From assembly GCA_003221455.1 (NCBI GenBank), contig QHRX01000012.1, forward strand, positions 1-32,312: DNA of 32,312 nt. Reading direction: 5' to 3'. The first letter of the stretch is position 1. Each line of letters opens with the position of its first letter. The notes beneath the pieces were generated by a model. The model saw nothing but the letters and a program-made list of their open reading frames with translations, had not been told where the DNA came from and searched no databases. Position numbers and translations under genes: made by a program. Shown here piece after piece: positions 22,937 through 30,747 of this stretch. This DNA comes from Candidatus Rokuibacteriota bacterium. GTDB lineage: Bacteria > Methylomirabilota > Methylomirabilia > Rokubacteriales > CSP1-6.

Positions 22937-24445
22937 ATGAGATCGACGCGCGCGCAGCTCGCGGGGATCCTGCTGGCCGGCCTCGGCCTTCGGCTCCTCT
23001 TCCTGCGCGTGCACCAGACGATCGAGCGGGACGGGGTCCTCTACGCGTCGGTCGCCGAGCACCTCGCAGGGGCCGGCCGACTGATGGACCTCCGCGAGCG
23101 CTACCACACCTTCTACCCGCCGGGCTATCCCGCGCTCATCGCCCCCGTCTACGCGCTGGTGGGCGACTCCCACCGCGCGGGCCAGATCGTGTCGCTGACG
23201 GCCGGCCTGGCGCTGATCGTGCTCGTCGGGCTGGTCGGACGGAGGGTCGGCGGCGAACGGGTCGGGCTCCTCGCCGCCGGGCTGACCGCGATCTATCCCC
23301 CGTTCGTTCACGGCGCGGTCGCGGTCCTCACCGAGAGCACGGATGCGGCACTCCTGTGTCTCCTGGTTCTGGTCGAGCTCCGGCTCGTCGGGAGACCGGG
23401 GCGCACGGGCAGCGCGCTCGCAGGGTTGCTGGTCGGCGGGATGTACCTCGTGCGCCCCGAGGGCCTCCTGCTCGCGGCGGGCTTCGCGGGCCTCGTGATC
23501 GCGGGGCTCGCGCGGCGCGAGGCCCGTGCCCGCGTCGGCGGGTGGGTCGTCGCCTTCGCCCTCGCCCTCCTGCTGGCGGTCGTCCCCTACGTCCTCTACC
23601 TGCACGCGATCACCGGCTCCTGGCACCTGTCGGGCAAGGGCCTGGCCTACTGGATCGGCGAGGCGCCGCTGCAGTTCGACGCGATCGCCTTTGGGCCGCC
23701 GCAGCCGCGACCGTGGCGGGGTCTCGGCGTCGAGGCCGCCCTGTTCGCCGAGCGGTACCTCCGGAACTTCTTCCGCCAAGAGGGGGTGATCACCGAGGCG
23801 GTGTCGCTGCTGGCGCTCGGGCTCGGCGCGATCGGGCTCGCCGCGGGTACCCGCTGGCGCGGCCGGGTCGCGGAGGAGGTCGTCCTGCTCTCCGCCTTCG
23901 TGCCCCTCCTCCTGTATCCCGCGTTCGATGTCGTCGAACGCTGGACCGAGCCGTATATGGCGATTCTCTTCGTCTTCGTCGCGCGCGGCGTCGCGTGGCT
24001 CGCGGACCGGCCGGAGACCCCCGCCCGCTCCCGCGCGGTCGCGTGGGGACTCGTCGGGCTCCTCGCGCTTCGCTACGGGCCCCAGCTCGCCATCCCGCTC
24101 CGCTACACGCCAGGCTTCGAGCTGGTCGAGCAGCGCGACGCCGGCCGCTGGGTGCGCGATCGCTTCGGCGCCGGCACGAGCGTCATGTCGCGGATTCCGG
24201 ACATCGCCTACTACGCGCGGGCCCGCTGGGTCGCGCTCCCGTATGCCGAGATCCCCTCGGTCATCGGCGCGGCGCGGCGGGAAGGGGTCACCTTCGTCGT
24301 CCTCGACGAACTGACCACGCGTCGGCTGCGACCCGAGCTCCTGCCCCTCCTCGAGGGGCCGGCGCCTCCCGGGCTTACCCTCGTCCACCAGACCGACGAG
24401 TTCCCCGGCCGACGCGTCCGCGTGTTCGCGGTGGGCGCTCCGTGA
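22937..24445 (+). CDS. GT39/ArnT-like membrane glycosyltransferase
   Basis: 502 residues from ATG. It is a GT-C type enzyme with about ten to twelve hydrophobic helices. The first periplasmic loop begins after TM1 with ERDGVLYASVAEHLAGAG (30-47), where the Asp of RDG is the likely catalytic acid, followed by FYPPGYPALIAPVYALVG at 59-76. The next loop has the PPF and TEST patch (AIYPPFVHGAVAVLTESTDAA). The C-terminal ~100 residues form a soluble periplasmic domain. Such enzymes use polyprenyl-phosphate sugars to decorate a glycan, lipid A or a protein outside the inner membrane. No dedicated polyprenyl-phosphate sugar synthase was recognised in the window, so the donor must come from elsewhere or from one of the GT2 enzymes. 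It overlaps the next gene by GTGA. Confidence 0.83.
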   Translation: MRSTRAQLAGILLAGLGLRLLFLRVHQTIERDGVLYASVAEHLAGAGRLMDLRERYHTFYPPGYPALIAPVYALVGDSHRAGQIVSLTAGLALIVLVGLVGRRVGGERVGLLAAGLTAIYPPFVHGAVAVLTESTDAALLCLLVLVELRLVGRPGRTGSALAGLLVGGMYLVRPEGLLLAAGFAGLVIAGLARREARARVGGWVVAFALALLLAVVPYVLYLHAITGSWHLSGKGLAYWIGEAPLQFDAIAFGPPQPRPWRGLGVEAALFAERYLRNFFRQEGVITEAVSLLALGLGAIGLAAGTRWRGRVAEEVVLLSAFVPLLLYPAFDVVERWTEPYMAILFVFVARGVAWLADRPETPARSRAVAWGLVGLLALRYGPQLAIPLRYTPGFELVEQRDAGRWVRDRFGAGTSVMSRIPDIAYYARARWVALPYAEIPSVIGAARREGVTFVVLDELTTRRLRPELLPLLEGPAPPGLTLVHQTDEFPGRRVRVFAVGAP

Positions 24446-25587
24446 AGGTCGTCCACGTGATCACGCGACTCACGCTCGGCGGGTCCACGGAGAACACGGT
24501 GCTCTCCGTCGCGAGCCTCGCCGGGGCCGGCCACGACTGCCTCCTCGTGGCGGGCGCCGAGCAGTCCGAGCCCGCGGTCGTGGGGGCGGCGCGGGCGCGC
24601 GGCTGCCGCGTCGAGCTGATGCGGTCGCTCGTCCGCCAGCCGTCGCCGATCCGGGACGTCCGGGCGCTCGTGGGCCTGGTGCGGCTCTTCCGGCGAGAGC
24701 GGCCCCACCTCGTTCACACCCACACCTCCAAGGCCGGCTTCCTCGGCCGCCTCGCGGCGCGGCTCGCGGGGGTGCCGCGCGTCGTCCACACGCCGCACGG
24801 CCACGTGTTCTACGGGGGCTACTACGGCCCCGCCCTGACGGCCGCCTTCGTCTGGCTCGAGCGCCTGACCGCCCGCTGGACAGACCGGATCGTCGTCCTG
24901 ACCGAGCGCGGCGCCGAAGAGCACCTCGCGCGCGGCATCGGGCGCCCCCAGCAGTACGTTCCGATCCCGAGCGGGGTGGACACGGGGGCGCTCCGGGCGC
25001 GGGCGCCGGCGCGGGAGGCGGCACGGGTTCGTCTCGGGCTCTCGCGCGCGGCGCCGATCGTCGCGGGGATCGGGCGGCTCGTGCCGATCAAGGGGTTCGA
25101 CGTGCTGGTCGCGTCGCTCCCGAAGGTCCGCGCTCGGGTGCCGGCGGCTTCGGTGCTGCTGGTCGGCGACGGCCCCGAGCGCCGGGCGCTCGAGGCGCGC
25201 GCCCGCGCGCTCGGCGTGTCGGCGCACGTCTGCGTCACGGGAGTGCCAGAGGACGTCGTCCCCTACGTGGTCGCCGCCGACGTGGTGGCGGTGCCGTCGC
25301 GCAACGAGGGAATGGGGCGCGTGCTCGTCGAGGCGCTGGCGCTCGGGGTGCCGGTGGTCGCGACTCGGGTCGGCGGCATTCCGTCGGTGCTCGACGGCGG
25401 CCGGTACGGCGTGCTCGTGCCACCGGACGACCCGGCGGCGCTCGCCGACGCGCTGATCGAGCTCCTCTCCGATCCGGTGCGTCGCGCCGAGCTCGGCCAG
25501 GCGGGTCGCGCGCGGGCGGAGGAGTTCACGGTGGAGGTCATGACGACCCGGATCGCCGACGTGTACGGGAGCCTCGCGCACCCGTGA
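24442..25587 (+). CDS. Family 4 glycosyltransferase (EpsD/Cps-type)
   Basis: 381 residues from GTG (GTGA overlap). Opening MKVVHVITRLTLGGSTENTV gives the glycine turn. HTHTSKAGFLGRLAARLAGV at 92-111 and HTPHGHVFYGGYYG at 116-129 are characteristic of GT4 enzymes that act early on undecaprenyl-linked sugars in EPS pathways. Then IPSGVDTGALR at 175-185, GIGRLVPIKGFDVLVASLP at 209-227, LLVGDGPERRALEARA at 239-254 and E-X7-E at E289/E297 (NEGMGRVLVEALALGVPVVAT). It is a good candidate for an early step after the WecA-like enzyme, but this is inferred from family resemblance only. Confidence 0.91.
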   Translation: MKVVHVITRLTLGGSTENTVLSVASLAGAGHDCLLVAGAEQSEPAVVGAARARGCRVELMRSLVRQPSPIRDVRALVGLVRLFRRERPHLVHTHTSKAGFLGRLAARLAGVPRVVHTPHGHVFYGGYYGPALTAAFVWLERLTARWTDRIVVLTERGAEEHLARGIGRPQQYVPIPSGVDTGALRARAPAREAARVRLGLSRAAPIVAGIGRLVPIKGFDVLVASLPKVRARVPAASVLLVGDGPERRALEARARALGVSAHVCVTGVPEDVVPYVVAADVVAVPSRNEGMGRVLVEALALGVPVVATRVGGIPSVLDGGRYGVLVPPDDPAALADALIELLSDPVRRAELGQAGRARAEEFTVEVMTTRIADVYGSLAHP

Positions 25588-27104
25588 GACGCGCCGCCGG
25601 CGGGCGGGCGCGGTCGAACCCGCCGCGGCTCCTCGCGGGCCTCGTCGGTCTGGCCCTCCTCGCCGCGCCGGCCGGGCCGCGGGCGGAGGAGCTCAGGCAC
25701 GTCCGGGGCGTTATACACGTGCACACCGACTTCACGACCGGTGAGCTCACGCTCGACGAGATCGTGGAACGGGCGCGGCGCCAGGGCATCGAGGCGGTCT
25801 TCCTCTCCGAGAACTACCTCGTGCGCGTCGCGTACGGCCTCTACCCCTTCCGCGCCCTCCTCTCCGTGCGGAGAGAGGAGCCCTCCGTGCTGGGGCGCGG
25901 GCCCGAGCGCTACCTGGCGATGATCGCGGCGGCGCAGGAGCATTATCCCGGTGTGGTCATCGTGCCGGGCGTCGAGGTGATCCCGCACTATTGGTGGAGC
26001 GGCTCGCCGTTCGGCGGCGATCTCACCGTGCACGACCTCCAGAAGAACATCCTGGTCTTCGGTCTCTCCACGCCCGCCGCCCTGCGCGGGCTGCCGGGGT
26101 CGGGCAGCCCGGCGACCGCCCGCTACTCGGCCCAGAGCGCGGTCGAGGCGCTGCCGGTGCTGCTGCTCGTCCCCGGTCTCCTCTGTCTCCGGCGCCGGCC
26201 GGCCCGCCGCCGGTTCTCCGGTCGCGTCGTGGTCGTGGAGGCGCGCCGGCGCTGGGTGAGTGGCGGCCTGCTCTGCGCGGTCGCGATCGCGACGCTCGTG
26301 CGCGGGCTGCCGTTCACGACCGACGCCTTTTCGCCGTACGAGGAGCTCGGGATGGTGCCCTATCAGGAGCTGATCGACCTGGTCGAGCAGCGGGGCGGGG
26401 CCGCCGTGTGGTCGTTCCCGGACGCGTTCGACTACGGTGAGCAGCGCGTCCTCGGGCTCAGGGTGGCGCTGAAGACCGACCCGTACGGCGATGACCTCCT
26501 GCGCACCTTCCGCTATTCGGCCTTCGGCGGCGTCTACGAGGACACGGTGCGCTTCTCGGAGCTCGGGGGGGGCTGGGACTACCTCCTCGCCCAGTGCGCG
26601 CGGGGGGAGCGGAGCCGGCCGGCGTGGGCGATCGGCGAGTCCGGGTTCCACTCGGAAGACGAGGGCAAGTGGATCGGCGCCGCCGAGACCGTCTTCCTCG
26701 TCCCCGCCAAGAGCGAGGCCGCCCTCGTGGCCGCGCTCCGGGGCGGACGCGTGTACGCGGTCCGGCGGGTGGACCGGACGACCACGCCCGTGCTCGACGG
26801 GTTCACCCTGACCGCGGGCCAGGCGGTCGGGATCTCCGGTGATACCCTGACCGTCCCGCCGGCCACGCGCGTCGCCGTGCGGGCGCAGGTCCGCATGAGC
26901 GACGCCTCCGTGCAGCCGGTCCGGGTCCTACTGATCAGGAACGGCGGTGTCGCCCAGGTCTGGACCGGCACGACGCCGCTCGCGATCGAGCACGTCGAGG
27001 CGTTCGACGACGCGCCCGCCTTCCTGCGGCTGGAGGTGCGGGGTCCCCAGACCGCCTACATCCTGTCAAACCCGATCTTCCTGCGCCCCGCGGGGGGGCA
27101 GTGA
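25584..27104 (+). CDS. Exported PHP-domain protein with an internal membrane hairpin
   Basis: 506 residues from GTG (GTGA overlap). Residues 13-34 look like a signal peptide or anchor (LLAGLVGLALLAAPAGPRAEE). A PHP metal-hydrolase domain starts at once: GVIHVHTDFTTGELTLDEIVERARRQG at 42-68 with the H45-X-H47 and D49 ligands, AVFLSENY at 71-78, IVPGVEVIPHYWWSG at 126-140 and, late, AIGESGFHSEDEGK at 349-361, where H356 probably replaces the His of the usual SDAH. Between the halves lie two hydrophobic helices (about 187-202 and 224-240) joined by a strongly basic loop. By the positive-inside rule, both parts of the PHP domain would be outside the cytoplasm. Residues 400-506 form a beta-rich C-terminal region. 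PHP proteins include phosphoesterases and the CpsB-type tyrosine phosphatases, but those are cytoplasmic. Substrate unknown. Confidence 0.78.
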   Translation: MRRAAGGRARSNPPRLLAGLVGLALLAAPAGPRAEELRHVRGVIHVHTDFTTGELTLDEIVERARRQGIEAVFLSENYLVRVAYGLYPFRALLSVRREEPSVLGRGPERYLAMIAAAQEHYPGVVIVPGVEVIPHYWWSGSPFGGDLTVHDLQKNILVFGLSTPAALRGLPGSGSPATARYSAQSAVEALPVLLLVPGLLCLRRRPARRRFSGRVVVVEARRRWVSGGLLCAVAIATLVRGLPFTTDAFSPYEELGMVPYQELIDLVEQRGGAAVWSFPDAFDYGEQRVLGLRVALKTDPYGDDLLRTFRYSAFGGVYEDTVRFSELGGGWDYLLAQCARGERSRPAWAIGESGFHSEDEGKWIGAAETVFLVPAKSEAALVAALRGGRVYAVRRVDRTTTPVLDGFTLTAGQAVGISGDTLTVPPATRVAVRAQVRMSDASVQPVRVLLIRNGGVAQVWTGTTPLAIEHVEAFDDAPAFLRLEVRGPQTAYILSNPIFLRPAGGQ

Positions 27105-27142
27105 GCCGGGCCTGGGCGAGCGGACGCCCGGTCGGGCAGGGG

Positions 27143-27160
27143 GCGCCCCGGGCGGGGCGC
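27143..27160 (+). terminator. Stable GC hairpin after the PHP gene, terminator-like but without a T-tract
   Basis: GCGCCCC (27143-27149) and GGGGCGC (27154-27160) pair perfectly with a four-base loop GGGC, 39 bases after the stop of the PHP gene, in a 121-base spacer. A smaller GCCC/GGGC hairpin (27126-27137) lies just before it. No run of T follows, so rho-independent termination is not certain. It may protect the 3' end of the upstream message or weaken read-through into the WbqC block. Confidence 0.4.
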
Positions 27161-27210
27161 TCAGCCGCGCGGAAGGCCGTCGGAGCCGCGCAGAGTCGCC
27201 GTGGTCCCGC

Positions 27211-27217
27211 GGAGGAG
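27211..27217 (+). promoter_or_regulatory. Strong ribosome binding site for the WbqC-like gene
   Basis: GGAGGAG stands eight bases before GTG at 27226. It decides the start against the long open frame that continues upstream, and shows that this gene begins translation on its own rather than by coupling. Confidence 0.7.
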
Positions 27218-27225
27218 CGCCGGGC

Positions 27226-27927
27226 GTGAAGGTCGCCATCCACCAGCCGCACTATCTGCCGTGGCTCGGATACCTGGCGAAGTGGGCCGCCGCCGACTGT
27301 CTCATCTTCCTCGACACCGTGCAGTTCGAGAAGAACGGCTGGCAGAACCGGAACCGGATCAAGACCAAGGATGGGCCGCAGTGGCTCACGGTACCGGTGC
27401 ATCGCGCCCGGGCGACGACGATCCGGGACGTCCTGATCGACGCCGGCCAGCCGTGGCCGCGCCGGCACGCGCAGGCGGTCCGGCTTGCCTACGCGCGCTC
27501 GGCCTACGTGGACGAGTACGGCGCCCGGCTCGCCGAGCTGGTCGCGAGCCCCTGGACCACCCTCACGCCGCTGGCGATCGCGACGGCGACCTTCCTCGCC
27601 GAGGCCTTCGGCGTGCGCACCCCGACCCGGCTCGCCTCCGAGCTCGGGCCCACGCGCGACGACCCGACCCTCCGCCTCGTCGACCTCACGCGGGCGGTGG
27701 GCGGTGACACCTACCTGGCCGGCCGCGACACGGCGGCCTACGCGCGGCTCGAGGCCTTTCGGGAGGCGGGGATGACCGTGCGCCGGCAGGCGTACACCCA
27801 TCCCGTGTACGCGCAGCTCCACGGAGAATTCGTGCCGTTTCTCTCGGCCCTTGACTTATTATTGATGTGCGGCCCGGCCGGCCTCGAGATCCTCCGGGGC
27901 GGCGACGCCTACGTGGCTTGCGTATGA
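27226..27927 (+). CDS. WbqC-like family protein
   Basis: 233 residues from GTG, set by GGAGGAG eight bases upstream. The N-terminus MKVAIHQPHYLPWLGY is the signature of the WbqC family, followed by LIFLDTVQFEKNGWQNRNRI at 26-45 and WLTVPVHR at 53-60, all conserved in that family. WbqC-like proteins occur in many O-antigen and EPS loci, typically beside aminotransferases of amino sugars, and are presumed to help modify an amino-sugar nucleotide. The reaction is not firmly established. Here it opens a coupled block with a PIG-L deacetylase and a DegT-type aminotransferase, which supports an amino-sugar role. It overlaps the next gene by ATGA. Confidence 0.9.
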   Translation: MKVAIHQPHYLPWLGYLAKWAAADCLIFLDTVQFEKNGWQNRNRIKTKDGPQWLTVPVHRARATTIRDVLIDAGQPWPRRHAQAVRLAYARSAYVDEYGARLAELVASPWTTLTPLAIATATFLAEAFGVRTPTRLASELGPTRDDPTLRLVDLTRAVGGDTYLAGRDTAAYARLEAFREAGMTVRRQAYTHPVYAQLHGEFVPFLSALDLLLMCGPAGLEILRGGDAYVACV

Positions 27928-28538
27928 ACGTCCTGGCGATCGGCGCGCATCCCGACGACATCGAATTCGGCTGCGGCGGGACCCTCACCGCCTACGCGCA
28001 GCGGGGGCACGCCGTCCACCTCTTCGTCGCCACCGACGGCGGGCTCGGCGGCGACTCCGAGGTGCGCCGGGGCGAGCAGAAGGACTCGGTGCAGGTCATC
28101 GGTGCCCGCGAGCTCCACTGGGGCGGCTACCGGGACACCGAGATCCCCCTCAACCGCGACCTGATCGTCCGCCTCGAGTCGGTGATCCAGCAGGTCAAGC
28201 CGCAGATGATCTTCGTCAACTTCGCGGACGACACCCACCAGGACCACCGCAACCTCGCCCAGGGGACCCTGTCCGCGACCCGCTACATCCCGAACTTCCT
28301 CTTCTACGAGGTGCCCTCGACGCAGAACTTCGCCCCGAACTGCTACGTCGACATCCAGAAGGTCCTCGACCGGAAGCTCGCGTGCCTCGAGGCGCACCGC
28401 TCCCAGGTCATGAAGACGAACATCCAGGACCTGACGATCCTCGAGTCGGCCGTCTCGTGCGCGAACTTCCGCGGCATCCAGGGGCGGATGAAGTACGCCG
28501 AGGCGTTCCAGTCCGTGCGGCTCGTGCTGGACATTTGA
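27924..28538 (+). CDS. PIG-L family deacetylase
   Basis: 204 residues from ATG (ATGA overlap). The zinc-binding motif AHPDDIEFGCGGT lies at 8-20 (H9, D11 with catalytic D12) and the second part HQDH at 105-108 provides the third ligand. GATDGG-like VATDGGLGGD (35-44) and RRGEQ (48-52) also fit. These enzymes (LmbE/MshB/PIG-L fold) remove acetyl groups from N-acetylglucosamine-type sugars. The chain is slightly shorter than many family members but complete. Between WbqC and an aminotransferase, its likely substrate is an N-acetylated amino sugar, either on a nucleotide or on the lipid carrier. The next gene begins TTGA inside its stop. Confidence 0.91.
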   Translation: MNVLAIGAHPDDIEFGCGGTLTAYAQRGHAVHLFVATDGGLGGDSEVRRGEQKDSVQVIGARELHWGGYRDTEIPLNRDLIVRLESVIQQVKPQMIFVNFADDTHQDHRNLAQGTLSATRYIPNFLFYEVPSTQNFAPNCYVDIQKVLDRKLACLEAHRSQVMKTNIQDLTILESAVSCANFRGIQGRMKYAEAFQSVRLVLDI

Positions 28539-29572
28539 TCCCCCACTCCCGGCCGACGCTCACCGAGGAGGACGCTCTCCGCGTCGCGGCGGTGGTGCGC
28601 TCGGGGCAGCTCGCCCAGGCGGCCGAGGTCGCCGCCTTCGAGCGCGAGGTGGCGCTCCGGCTCGGCGTCGCCCGGGCCGCGGCCACGAGCTCCGGGACCG
28701 CGGCGCTCGAGCTGGCGCTCCGCGTGTTGGGCGTCGGGGCGGGCGACGAGGTCGTGATCCCGACCTACGTGTGCGACGCCCTCCACCACGCGGTCACGCG
28801 CGTGGGGGCCCGCCCCGTCCTCGCCGACGCCTGCGCCGAGACGCTCTCGGTCGAGAGCCAGGAGGTCAAGCGCCGGCTCTCGCGGCGCACCCGCTGCGCC
28901 ATCGTGCCGCACGCCTTCGGGCTCGCGGCGGGTCTCGAGAGCTTTGCCGCCCTTGGGATCCCGGTCATCGAGGACTGCGCCCAGGCCCTCGGCGCGATCG
29001 ACGACGGGCGCCCGGTCGGCGCGCGCGGCGACCTGGCCGTCTGCTCGTTCTACGCGACCAAGATGCTCACGACGGGCGAGGGGGGGATGGTGGCGGGCCC
29101 CGCCGGACTGATCGCCCGCGTGCAGGAGCTCCGCGACTACGACGAGCGCGCGGACCTCGAGCCCCGCTTCAACTACAGGCTGACGGAGTTCGGGGCGGCC
29201 CTCGGGCGCTCCCAGCTCCTGCGCCTGGACCAGTTCATCGCCCGCCGCCGCGCGATCGCCGCCCGCTACCGGGCGCGGCTCGGCGGGCTCGGCGGGCTGC
29301 CGCCGGACGCGGCGGGCGGGCGGCACGTCTACCACCGCTTCGTCCTGGACCTCGGGCGCCCCGTGGGGCCGGCGATCGAGGCGCTCGCCCGCCGCGGGGT
29401 CGCCGCGCGCCGTCCCGTCTTCCGCCCCGCCCATCAGGCGCTCGGCCCCGCCGGCTACGCCGTCGCCGACCGCCTGTGGGAGACGCACCTGTCCCTGCCG
29501 TGCTACCCGGGGCTCGGGGACGCGGAGGTGGACCTGGTGGCCGCCGCCCTGGTCGAGGCTCTGGCACCATGA
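28535..29572 (+). CDS. DegT/DnrJ/EryC1/StrS-family sugar aminotransferase
   Basis: 345 residues from TTG, which is the only reasonable start in the frame and forms a TTGA overlap. PLP-enzyme features are SSGTAALELAL at 52-62 (phosphate binding), GDEVVIPTYVCDALHHAV at 70-87, IEDCAQALGA at 145-154 (Asp that contacts the PLP ring nitrogen) and SFYATKMLTTGEGGM at 171-185, where K176 is the Schiff-base lysine. It is complete for the family, although a little short. It would convert a keto-sugar nucleotide to an amino sugar using glutamate. No matching 4,6-dehydratase or oxidase is in the window, so the keto precursor must be supplied from elsewhere. Confidence 0.91.
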   Translation: MIPHSRPTLTEEDALRVAAVVRSGQLAQAAEVAAFEREVALRLGVARAAATSSGTAALELALRVLGVGAGDEVVIPTYVCDALHHAVTRVGARPVLADACAETLSVESQEVKRRLSRRTRCAIVPHAFGLAAGLESFAALGIPVIEDCAQALGAIDDGRPVGARGDLAVCSFYATKMLTTGEGGMVAGPAGLIARVQELRDYDERADLEPRFNYRLTEFGAALGRSQLLRLDQFIARRRAIAARYRARLGGLGGLPPDAAGGRHVYHRFVLDLGRPVGPAIEALARRGVAARRPVFRPAHQALGPAGYAVADRLWETHLSLPCYPGLGDAEVDLVAAALVEALAP

Positions 29573-30747
29573 GCCTCGGGCAGACGGCCGCCGTCTCGGG
29601 CGAGACCGAGGGGCACCGGGTCCGGGTCGTCGGATGGACCCTCGCTCGGCTCGGGCTCCTGGCCGTGCTCGCGGCCCCCCCGGTCCGCCGCTGGTCTCTC
29701 GGACAGGGGCTCGCCTGGGTCTACCTGGCGCTCCTCGCGTGCGCCTGCTCGCTCGCGGCGACGCCGGCCGTCCGCTTCTACGCCGTCTGGCGCGGCGTCC
29801 TCGACCAGCCGGCCGCCCGCAAGGTCCACCGGCGGGCGACGCCGCTCTTGGGGGGCGCGGCGGTCTACGCGGCGTTCGCCGTGACCGTGCTCTACAACTT
29901 CAACTTCTCGCTGCAGCTGAAGGGAGTGGCCGTCGGCGCCACCCTGATCGTGGCCCTGGGCCTCATGGACGACGTGCTCGACCTGCCCGCCGTCCTCAAG
30001 CTCCTGGGGCAGGTCGCGGCCGCGGGCCTTGCGATCGGCTACCACGTCATCCTGAGCGTGGTGCCGTCCGGCGTCCCCGGCGCCATCTGGCTCGACGTCC
30101 TGCTGACGGTCCTCTGGTTCGTGACGGTCACGAACGCCGTGCAGTTCCTCGACGGCATGGACGGGCTCGCGAGCGGGCTCGGCGTCGTGGCCGCGCTCTT
30201 CTTCGGCATCACGGCGCTCCAGACGAACCAGAAGTACCTCATGTACCTCTCCGCCGCCCTGCTCGGAGCCTGCCTGGGTTTCCTCCCATATAACTTTAGG
30301 CCCGGGCGGGGGGCGCTGATCTTCCTGGGCGACGGGGGCTCGAGCTTCATCGGCTTCACGCTGGCGGGGTTGGCGGTCATGGGCGAATGGGCGAAAGACA
30401 ACCCGGTCGTCGCGCTCCTGACGCCGATGCTCATTCTCGGCGTTCCGCTCTTCGACATCGCGTTCGTCGGGCTGAGTCGCATCACGAGCGGGGAGGTGCA
30501 CTCGCTCGGTGGCTGGCTCGCCTACACGGGCAAGGATCACGTCCACCACCGCTTCGCCGACCTCGGCATGACGCAGACGCAGAGCGTGCTGCTGATCCTC
30601 TTCATCTCGCTCACCCTCGGACTCTCCGCGATGCTGCTGAAGGACGCCTTGCCCCACGAGGCGGCGCTCCTCCTCGGGCAGGCCGTCTGCGTGCTCGCCA
30701 TCGTCGCCATCCTCGAGACGGTGGGGCGGGGAAAGTCGGCCCGATGA
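29569..30747 (+). CDS. WecA/MraY-family undecaprenyl-phosphate sugar-1-phosphate transferase
   Basis: 392 residues from ATG (ATGA overlap, GAGG a few bases upstream). About eleven membrane helices. Family motifs are complete: RKVHRRATPLLGG at 84-96, LMDDVLDLP at 132-140 (Asp pair for magnesium), TNAVQFLDGMDGLASG at 188-203, IFLGDGGSSFIGF at 251-263 and the His-rich KDHVHHRF at 322-329. It transfers a sugar-1-phosphate, typically N-acetylglucosamine-1-phosphate, from UDP to undecaprenyl phosphate and so begins repeat-unit synthesis. This is a WecA-type rather than MraY-type enzyme by its HHR motif and by context. It is the only initiating enzyme seen in the window. Confidence 0.93.
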   Translation: MSLGQTAAVSGETEGHRVRVVGWTLARLGLLAVLAAPPVRRWSLGQGLAWVYLALLACACSLAATPAVRFYAVWRGVLDQPAARKVHRRATPLLGGAAVYAAFAVTVLYNFNFSLQLKGVAVGATLIVALGLMDDVLDLPAVLKLLGQVAAAGLAIGYHVILSVVPSGVPGAIWLDVLLTVLWFVTVTNAVQFLDGMDGLASGLGVVAALFFGITALQTNQKYLMYLSAALLGACLGFLPYNFRPGRGALIFLGDGGSSFIGFTLAGLAVMGEWAKDNPVVALLTPMLILGVPLFDIAFVGLSRITSGEVHSLGGWLAYTGKDHVHHRFADLGMTQTQSVLLILFISLTLGLSAMLLKDALPHEAALLLGQAVCVLAIVAILETVGRGKSAR

